Both the position numbers and the translations under genes were made by a program. Shown here piece after piece: positions 6,941-11,406 of a stretch of DNA of 11,406 nucleotides. Numbering within the stretch: position 1 is the stretch's first letter; every line of letters begins with the position of its first letter. The stretch lies in NCBI GenBank assembly GCA_904420155.1, contig CAJFUH010000210.1:1-11406 (forward strand). The letters are read 5' to 3'. The stretch comes from an uncultured Clostridia bacterium. GTDB taxonomy: Bacteria > Bacillota > Clostridia > Oscillospirales > Acutalibacteraceae. The notes under the pieces were generated by a model. That model did not search any database and was not told the DNA's origin. It saw nothing but the letters and a program-made list of their open reading frames with translations.

Positions 6941-6969
6941 ATACTACCCGTATTTACGAAATATGTCAA
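6941..6969 (-). promoter_or_regulatory. Sigma-A promoter of the DJ-1/cyclo-ligase unit
   Basis: On the minus strand a perfect TTGACA (6969-6964) and TAGTAT (6946-6941) are separated by exactly 17 nt, so transcription should start near 6934, about 70 nt before the DJ-1 ATG. The TGA stop of the GNAT gene lies inside the -35 hexamer. The spacer holds a 13-bp palindrome, TATTTACGAAATA on the plus strand (6951-6963), which could be a repressor operator. Confidence 0.8.
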
Positions 6970-7835
6970 TCCAAAGTCATTCCTAAATAAGGGGTTTCCC
7001 CCTGTATTTTTTCTATTTTTAACCCCTGACACAAGGATTTTCCCATTCCAAATGGAATAAGATCCCCTTCCTTTGGGAATAGGGCATCTCTCCCGGACAA
7101 ACGGAAACGGAATAATTCCGCATCGGTGTCCTTTAACAAAGCGGCCAGCAATGCTCCCATGTCCCCCAGGCATCTCCATTCCAAAATTTCAGCCAAGTCC
7201 CCTTGCCGCCGGTACAGGGCATACCCATCTACCGTACATACCCGTCCCCCTCCATATAGACTGTTGACGGCAAAGGCATATTCCACCATCTGCCGTCCCC
7301 ATTGGATACCCGTTTGCTGGGACATGCTGATCTCCCGAATTTCCCACGGGGACAGCGCCGGGACAACGCACGGCCGCTCCCTTGTCCCCGCCAACGCTTC
7401 CAATTCCTCCCGTTCTTTTTCTACGGTCCGGAGATAAAAGGCAGTCCGATAGCCATACCTGGCATAAAAATTATAAAGGGATTTTGTCGCGGGAAGCAGG
7501 CAGGAAACCTGATCCCCTCTCTGCCTTGCCCCAGTGGAACCGGCAAAGGCAAGCAGCTTTCCCATCCATCCGCATCCGCGAAACGCCGGTAAGGTTGCCG
7601 CTCCATAAATATACTGCGCTTGGTAGCTTCTTTTCCCCTCCTGCCAGACGCCGGGCAGCAAATAAAGCGCCGACACTACTTTTCCCTGTTCCCAGGCCGC
7701 TACACAGCTGAAAGGAGAAAGCCAGCGCTCTAAAAAGAAATCCACTGCTTCCGGGGTATCTTCAAAGCTTTCCAGCCATAATTGTCTAAGGCCCTCCCGA
7801 TCCTCTTGCCGGGCAAACCCTATATGCCCTGCCAT
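6966..7835 (-). CDS. GNAT family N-acetyltransferase
   Basis: The ORF encodes 290 residues from the ATG at 7838 or 289 from the adjacent ATG at 7835; the latter is preferred because GGGGAG is only 1 nt from the first ATG but 4 nt from the second. The N-terminal half is a GNAT acetyl-CoA-binding fold: motif A reads GAATLPAFRGCGWMGKLL (about 79-96) and motif B contains YNFYARYGY. The C-terminal half (about 165-290) resembles the extra domain of Eis-like GNAT proteins. The acceptor is unknown. The start overlaps the stop of the DUF2156 gene (TGATG arrangement), so translation is probably coupled. It ends the thyX-tmk operon, and its stop lies in the next promoter. Confidence 0.85.
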   Translation of the reverse strand: MAGHIGFARQEDREGLRQLWLESFEDTPEAVDFFLERWLSPFSCVAAWEQGKVVSALYLLPGVWQEGKRSYQAQYIYGAATLPAFRGCGWMGKLLAFAGSTGARQRGDQVSCLLPATKSLYNFYARYGYRTAFYLRTVEKEREELEALAGTRERPCVVPALSPWEIREISMSQQTGIQWGRQMVEYAFAVNSLYGGGRVCTVDGYALYRRQGDLAEILEWRCLGDMGALLAALLKDTDAELFRFRLSGRDALFPKEGDLIPFGMGKSLCQGLKIEKIQGETPYLGMTLD

Positions 7836-8713
7836 CATTCTCCCCAGCGGGCGGTAAACCGCTCCAGCAACAGGGCGGGATAATAGGAAAGCTTCGCCTT
7901 GCGCAGGCCCTCTAATCCCATATCTTCTTCCCGGTTGATATAGCGATAACCGGATAAGCGATGGGCGGCAAATTCCCGGTTGATCATGGTATAAGACCCG
8001 GCGTAGCTCGACAGCGCCTTTTCAAAATGCACCACATAGGTCTGCCCGTCAATAGCTTCCCCTATGGTAAACGCCACCGGCTTTTCTTCTACGCGGATCA
8101 GCCCGCCGGTAAAACCCAGCTCTTGAAAATGGACAAACGATTCCCGCAGGGCGCACGCTTCCTTCTCTAAGCCGTTTTCTTCGCTGCATCCATTCTGGAT
8201 ACACCATTCCTTTGCCAAAATTTTGCATGCTTCCATGTTGGCGTCCGTCAAATCCTCATAGCTCCACGAATACTGGCGCTGGAATTTGGAGATATGGTTT
8301 CTCTTCCCATGATATTTTTTCCCAGCCAATTGGATCAAGTCTTCTGAACGGTATAAATAGTCGGCGGAATCCCGATCTTCGTGAAATACAAAGTATTCGG
8401 GAAACAGGCTTTCCAATTGCCCCTTGGCGTCTTGGGTAACGCCTGTTAATACAAAGGGGATTCCCCTCTCTGTCGCGTCCTTACGGAGCTCTCCCATCGC
8501 CTGGGCAAAATCTCCTTCTCCCAACGGAACGCCGTACCGATCCCCATACCGCCGCATAACAAACTGCCCATATTGGCAAATCTCTGTCTGATAAGCCTTT
8601 CTCCACACAAACATGGTGCCAAAAGCTCCGTCCGCCCCCAGGTAGCCCGCCTTTTGAAGGATCGGCGCAGCCCAGCGTTGGTCCTCCAAAGTTGGACTAT
8701 GAAAATCTAACAT
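7835..8713 (-). CDS. DUF2156 / phosphatidylglycerol lysyltransferase C-terminal-like protein
   Basis: The start chosen is the ATG at 8713 (MLDFHSPTLED), giving 292 residues. A longer in-frame start at 8842 would lie deep inside tmk and adds unrelated sequence. The region DYLYRSEDLIQLAGKKYHGK with RNHISKF is typical of the soluble GNAT-fold domain that forms the catalytic part of MprF lysyl-phosphatidylglycerol synthases. Stand-alone forms like this lack the flippase and their reaction is not settled; some may transfer aminoacyl groups from tRNA. No membrane segments are seen. It overlaps the tmk stop by 7 nt. The SD (AAGGGAG) is about 13 nt from the start, so coupling to tmk translation is likely. 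The downstream GNAT gene overlaps it in turn. Confidence 0.82.
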   Translation of the reverse strand: MLDFHSPTLEDQRWAAPILQKAGYLGADGAFGTMFVWRKAYQTEICQYGQFVMRRYGDRYGVPLGEGDFAQAMGELRKDATERGIPFVLTGVTQDAKGQLESLFPEYFVFHEDRDSADYLYRSEDLIQLAGKKYHGKRNHISKFQRQYSWSYEDLTDANMEACKILAKEWCIQNGCSEENGLEKEACALRESFVHFQELGFTGGLIRVEEKPVAFTIGEAIDGQTYVVHFEKALSSYAGSYTMINREFAAHRLSGYRYINREEDMGLEGLRKAKLSYYPALLLERFTARWGE

Positions 8714-9378
8714 TCGGTTTTTGAAACTCCCTTCCACACGTCTTGATGAATTTCCTCTATTGTCCGGGGTTCCCCATCTTTTGCGCAGGGAATGACATGC
8801 CATCCCAGATGTTGGGCGGAATACAAGGCCGCCTCCCTGCAATGACGGAGAAATTCTACATTGCTCTCATGCAGGTCTTTCTTGCTTTCATCCCCTTGGT
8901 ACCGCCTGCTCATCAACTTTTGAGAAATTTCTGTGGGCATGTCCAAGTACAGCACACAATCCGGTTTGGGCAATCCCAGTTTCTTATACTCATAGTCTTG
9001 CAGCCAACACAGATAATTATTCCATTCCTCCCGCCGGCTTTTTACCATTTGATAAATTGCATTGGACGTGGTATAACGGTCCGCCAGGAGCAGCATTCCC
9101 CGTTCATAGTCCTCTTTCCAAAACTTCATATAACTGGCATAACGGTCTACCGCGTAAAAAGAAGAGGCTGCATAGGCATTGACATCAGAAGGATCTCTGC
9201 CGAACTCCCCCGATAAATACATTTTGACCAATGCCGAAGAAGGCTGCCGATAATCCGGAAAGGACAGCCGCCGTACCGGTTTCCCCTGAGCCAACAGCGC
9301 TTCAAAAAGTAGGCCGGTCTGCGTAGCTTTTCCGCTGCCGTCTAAACCCTCTATGACTACGAGTTTCCCTCTGCTCAT
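8707..9378 (-). CDS. tmk: Thymidylate kinase (dTMP kinase)
   Basis: This 223-residue P-loop kinase phosphorylates dTMP to dTDP in the cytoplasm, the step after ThyX. The Walker A loop GLDGSGKA is at 11-18, the SFPDY substrate segment at 39-43, and the DRY motif of the catalytic site at 100-102. The lid region RRYQGDESKKD at about 158-168 is of the type found in many clostridial enzymes. The ATG at 9378 overlaps the thyX stop codon in an ATGA arrangement, with AAGGAGAG about 6 nt upstream. Length is normal. Being fused to thyX in one operon fits a shared role in making dTTP. The divergent Ala after the P-loop Lys (GKAT rather than GKTT) is worth noting but occurs in this subgroup. Confidence 0.93.
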   Translation of the reverse strand: MSRGKLVVIEGLDGSGKATQTGLLFEALLAQGKPVRRLSFPDYRQPSSALVKMYLSGEFGRDPSDVNAYAASSFYAVDRYASYMKFWKEDYERGMLLLADRYTTSNAIYQMVKSRREEWNNYLCWLQDYEYKKLGLPKPDCVLYLDMPTEISQKLMSRRYQGDESKKDLHESNVEFLRHCREAALYSAQHLGWHVIPCAKDGEPRTIEEIHQDVWKGVSKTEC

Positions 9379-10151
9379 TGTGCGCTCTCCTTGATTTTAA
9401 TAAAAGTATCCCTCACTTCCCGCTGTTTGCCGCAGCTCATTTTTCCTTCTGGACAAGCGCCGCGCAGACAAGACGGACCCGCATTTTTAAACAGATTAGG
9501 AGCTACCTCCAACACCAAACGCAGCATCTGTGTGGCCAGCTCCCGGATCTCCCATTGCGCCCGGTTGCAGCACCGGTGTGTAAAGAAGTTCATAAGGCTT
9601 CTAGCGTTCATGGTACAGACCATCTTTGTAGCGCATGCATTAGGCAGCACAAAACGGGCGTCCTCAATGGCCTTTTTAGAAGCCAATCTCCGGGCCTCTT
9701 TTTCCTCTTTGCCCTGCGCTAAAAATTCCGGAACATGTTTTTCCGTGAGGATCTCGGTCAATCTGTCATAGTGACGTTGATCCTCTTCCATAGCGCGCAG
9801 GAACTCTTCCTTTGCTTCTGGAACCGCCTCAATTTCCAGCGGCAAAACAAATTCAAACATCTTTTCTTTGACATATCTCTGGCTCTGAACGCTATAAGAA
9901 GCCAAACGATGCCGGGTGATCTGCGCCAACAGAGAACGGGAAACCCCTTCTATCCCAAAGGTAAAGCTAGCGTGTTCAATCGGGCTTTCATGCCCGATTT
10001 CGGCCAACATATCTACAAACGCCGCCGTCTTTTCTTCCGTCAGCCCCTCCTGGATCTCCTCAATAGAAGCGGGGGAATAACATAGCTTCGCTGCGGAAGC
10101 GATGGTCTTTTCCGGCTGAGGCGTATACGAAATCAATGTTACTTTTGCCAT
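9375..10151 (-). CDS. thyX: FAD-dependent thymidylate synthase ThyX
   Basis: The start chosen is the ATG at 10151 (MAKVTLISYTP), giving 258 residues, because AAAGGAG lies 11 nt upstream and ThyX proteins start with this strand. An in-frame ATG at 10208 has only a weak SD. ThyX methylates dUMP to dTMP using methylene-tetrahydrofolate, with FADH2 as hydride source, and releases tetrahydrofolate instead of dihydrofolate. The signature RHRX7S is seen as Arg80, His81, Arg82 and Ser90. The C-terminal 100 residues hold several Cys (HRCCNRA, SCLRGAC, MSCGK), a pattern common in clostridial ThyX. It is the first gene of the operon with tmk, the DUF2156 gene and the GNAT gene. No thyA or dihydrofolate reductase is in the window. 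Confidence 0.95.
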   Translation of the reverse strand: MAKVTLISYTPQPEKTIASAAKLCYSPASIEEIQEGLTEEKTAAFVDMLAEIGHESPIEHASFTFGIEGVSRSLLAQITRHRLASYSVQSQRYVKEKMFEFVLPLEIEAVPEAKEEFLRAMEEDQRHYDRLTEILTEKHVPEFLAQGKEEKEARRLASKKAIEDARFVLPNACATKMVCTMNARSLMNFFTHRCCNRAQWEIRELATQMLRLVLEVAPNLFKNAGPSCLRGACPEGKMSCGKQREVRDTFIKIKESAQ

Positions 10152-10249
10152 CTTATTTTTTACTCCTTTCCAAAAGAACCCTTTCCGTATCGTTACATCA
10201 GACAACATTCTGATACTCTTTTAACTTTTTATCGATGGAAGTTTTTGTT

Positions 10250-10278
10250 ATTATAACAGATCTCCCCTGTTTCTTCAA
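10250..10278 (-). promoter_or_regulatory. Promoter of the thyX-tmk operon (extended -10)
   Basis: On the minus strand TTGAAG (10278-10273) and a perfect TATAAT (10255-10250) are 17 nt apart, and TG one base before the -10 makes it an extended -10. Transcription would start near 10243, leaving a leader of about 90 nt before the chosen thyX start. I see no riboswitch or strong hairpin in that leader. Confidence 0.8.
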
Positions 10279-10449
10279 CCAGCCCCATTGCACGTCATCG
10301 ATTGCCTATCCTCTGAGACAGGGATCTATTACCTCTCTATCTTGTAAAGCAGGGAAAATCTTTGTTTCTTCTATCCCCTTCCAATTTTCCTGAACGTCTG
10401 CTCCCATACTAAGCGCAAGGGTATAAAAAGAACGCCTGGATACGCCAAG
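10279..10449. other. Intergenic stretch with no gene seen
   Basis: Between the thyX promoter and the hairpin after the Cys-rich gene I see no start codon with a good SD, no RNA gene and no clear repeat. A minus-strand open frame crosses it and overlaps the Cys-rich gene, but it has no ribosome binding site and no recognisable sequence. Confidence 0.5.
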
Positions 10450-10476
10450 AAGCCCGAGGAATAATTCCTCAGGCTT
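10450..10476 (-). terminator. Hairpin after the Cys-rich gene, possible terminator
   Basis: AAGCCCGAGGAAT (10450-10462) and ATTCCTCAGGCTT (10464-10476) pair over 12-13 bp. The single non-Watson-Crick position is a G-U wobble in minus-strand RNA but a C-A mismatch in plus-strand RNA, which favours a role on the minus strand. It starts about 20 nt after the stop codon. The tail (CTTGGCG) is not U-rich, so it may stabilise the 3' end rather than terminate. Confidence 0.5.
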
Positions 10477-10496
10477 CCGATCGCTTATGGGTTTAA

Positions 10497-11195
10497 TTAT
10501 GATCTGGGTTTGCAGCAGCACCCGTGGTCCTCTCCGCAAAGGTCCGTCACTTTAGGCGGGAAAAACTCATTGGTTGGGAAATCAATGCGGCTAAACAGCT
10601 CACAGGGGTTATCCGATGTAGCCACACATTCCTTATCCGGGATACAGAAATCATAAGCGGGTATCAGCATCTGGACATTGCGCTGGATCTGTACAATGGT
10701 AAAGATACCAATGGTAGCATAAACCACTTTACAGGTATTTTTGGTGCAGAAGTTTCCTCCGTACTGTTTGCAGATGCATTCAGGGATCCGGCAGCAACAG
10801 TCACAGCACTCCCGATACTCGCACAGCTTCGCGGACAAGCCGATCGGGTCGGCAATCTGTACGGTAGCCTTGGGCAGGTTTTTCACCGGGGCGTTCTGGT
10901 TGTCAATCTGGTCTGGGGCATAATCAGAAGTAAATACTTTCACGTTGCCTTCGCTGCCGTATAATACGACGCGTTTACTAAATATGGATAGCCCGCATAC
11001 CGTAACCGGAGGCGCCGCCGGGGCCTGGAAGACATCCAAGCATACATTAAAGAAGAAAGTGATGTCTACCGAATAAAAACCTTTTTGGAAGGGAACCGGT
11101 TCCAGATCTACATATGCCATGATAACGTCTACATTGCGCATACGCACATTGCTGGCCTGATCAATGATACTTTGGCCGCATTCCGTAAAATACAC
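10497..11195 (-). CDS. Cysteine-rich conserved clostridial protein, probable spore-layer protein (5' end uncertain)
   Basis: The ORF encodes 232 residues from a GTG with AGAGG 8 nt upstream, and contains 20 Cys, about 9 percent. Residues 1-120 are beta-rich with a conserved-looking core (VDLEPVPFQKGFYSVDITFFF, about 30-50, and VVLYGSEGNVKVFTSDY, about 76-92). A Cys cluster (LCEYRECCDCCCRIPECIC) sits at about 124-142, and PAYDFCIPDKECV and a terminal GCCCKPRS follow. I recall similar unnamed proteins in spore-forming Clostridia; Cys-rich proteins of this kind build coat or exosporium layers, so that role is inferred. There is no signal peptide or membrane segment. The frame stays open for 14 codons upstream of the GTG (SCDKDCLEDLR among them), looks like family sequence, yet has no ATG before a stop shared with the recombinase-like fragment. 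The gene may therefore be 5'-truncated. Confidence 0.75.
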   Translation of the reverse strand: MYFTECGQSIIDQASNVRMRNVDVIMAYVDLEPVPFQKGFYSVDITFFFNVCLDVFQAPAAPPVTVCGLSIFSKRVVLYGSEGNVKVFTSDYAPDQIDNQNAPVKNLPKATVQIADPIGLSAKLCEYRECCDCCCRIPECICKQYGGNFCTKNTCKVVYATIGIFTIVQIQRNVQMLIPAYDFCIPDKECVATSDNPCELFSRIDFPTNEFFPPKVTDLCGEDHGCCCKPRS

Positions 11196-11210
11196 TCTAA
11201 GATCCTCTAA

Positions 11211-11232
11211 ACAGTCCTTATCACAAGACTGT
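11211..11232. repeat. Inverted repeat at the recombinase/Cys-rich gene junction
   Basis: ACAGTC (11211-11216) and GACTGT (11227-11232) are perfect inverted 6-bp arms with a 10-nt spacer. A 10-bp palindrome, TTATCGATAA (11238-11247), lies beside it and includes the upstream stop codon. Imperfect palindromes are usual in serine recombinase att sites, but arms this short could occur by chance. Confidence 0.3.
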
Positions 11233-11237
11233 GCAGG

Positions 11238-11406
11238 TTATCGATAAAAAGATTTCCTTTGAATCCATAACGTAAACCCGTCGGGGGGACTCCCCTTTTC
11301 TTTTTTATAGTCAATACGTTCTATCAAGCATTTCAACAGCTGATTTCTCTGCTGCGGTGACGCCCGCCCATATCCTAGCAACACTTGCCGTATAGTCTGG
11401 CAGGGA
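11238..11406 (-). CDS. C-terminal end of a probable large serine recombinase (partial)
   Basis: The frame enters at the right edge and is open for 55 codons to the TAA at 11240-11238; no start is in the window. The pattern is a helical LLKCLIERIDYKKEKG followed by SPPDGFTLWIQRK, matching the end of large serine recombinases (helix ending in an I-Y/K-rich turn, then D-D/G-F-x-L-x-I strand) as I remember them. The catalytic domain lies outside the window, so the assignment rests on this tail alone. Such recombinases move phages, transposons and sporulation-excised elements such as skin, and their genes often lie at the end of the element. The short distance (42 nt) to the Cys-rich gene, with no terminator or promoter between, is notable. 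An unrelated small protein end is possible. Confidence 0.5.
   Translation of the reverse strand, partial: PCQTIRQVLLGYGRASPQQRNQLLKCLIERIDYKKEKGSPPDGFTLWIQRKSFYR

Noticed and set aside
10306..10539. Minus-strand 77-codon open frame overlapping the end of the Cys-rich gene.
   Set aside because: No ribosome binding site at a start, no known motif, and part of it is just the translated hairpin.
11283..11306. GGGGACTCCCC followed by TTTTCTTTTTT on the plus strand, terminator-like.
   Set aside because: It lies inside the recombinase-like minus-strand frame, has a very short stem and no plus-strand gene upstream of it in the window.
1..11406. CRISPR array, tRNA, rRNA, riboswitch or T-box.
   Set aside because: No regularly spaced repeats, tRNA cloverleaf or recognised leader motif was seen on either strand.

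Overview
The window looks like a chromosomal segment of an endospore-forming Clostridia, probably in or near the Oscillospirales/Ruminococcaceae. The grounds are moderate GC with strong GGAG-type ribosome binding sites, ThyX, a clostridial-type Tmk, a DUF2156 + GNAT pair, mltG next to a U32 peptidase, and two cysteine-rich candidate sporulation genes. The placement rests on remembered family resemblance, not a search. Nearly everything reads on the minus strand, so the natural order runs from the right edge to the left. The one clear exception is a tiny plus-strand gene near 5.65 kb.

Right edge (10.45-11.4 kb). A fragment running in from beyond the window resembles the C-terminal tail of a large serine recombinase. 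Its stop codon lies 42 nt before the GTG start of a 232-residue protein with 20 cysteines. That frame stays open between the stop and the GTG but contains no ATG, so the cysteine-rich gene may have lost its 5' end to the recombinase element. A hairpin follows the gene.

Thymidylate operon (6.97-10.28 kb). An extended -10 promoter precedes thyX, tmk, a DUF2156 (LPG-synthase C-terminal-like) protein and a GNAT acetyltransferase. The last three genes each overlap their upstream neighbour by a few bases, which suggests translational coupling. A second sigma-A promoter, whose -35 box contains the GNAT stop codon, drives a DJ-1/PfpI protein and 5-formyltetrahydrofolate cyclo-ligase. The window therefore joins dTMP synthesis, which consumes methylene-tetrahydrofolate, to folate salvage.

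Divergent gap (5.50-5.75 kb). A complete plus-strand micro-gene sits here: a match to the mother-cell sigma-K/E promoter pattern, a good SD, a 23-codon ORF for a Cys-rich hydrophobic peptide, and a GNRA-loop intrinsic terminator.

Left half (0-5.50 kb). mltG (peptidoglycan endolytic transglycosylase) is followed by a hairpin and then trhP, a U32-family tRNA hydroxylation protein; the same neighbours occur in the Bacillus yrrL-yrrO region. A hairpin ends that unit. A GH3 beta-glycosidase with a PA14 insert and no signal peptide runs off the left edge. Its promoter region carries two copies of a 17-18 bp direct repeat that resembles an activator operator. The best leads are the sigma-K-type micro-gene and the possible skin-like interruption of the cysteine-rich gene.
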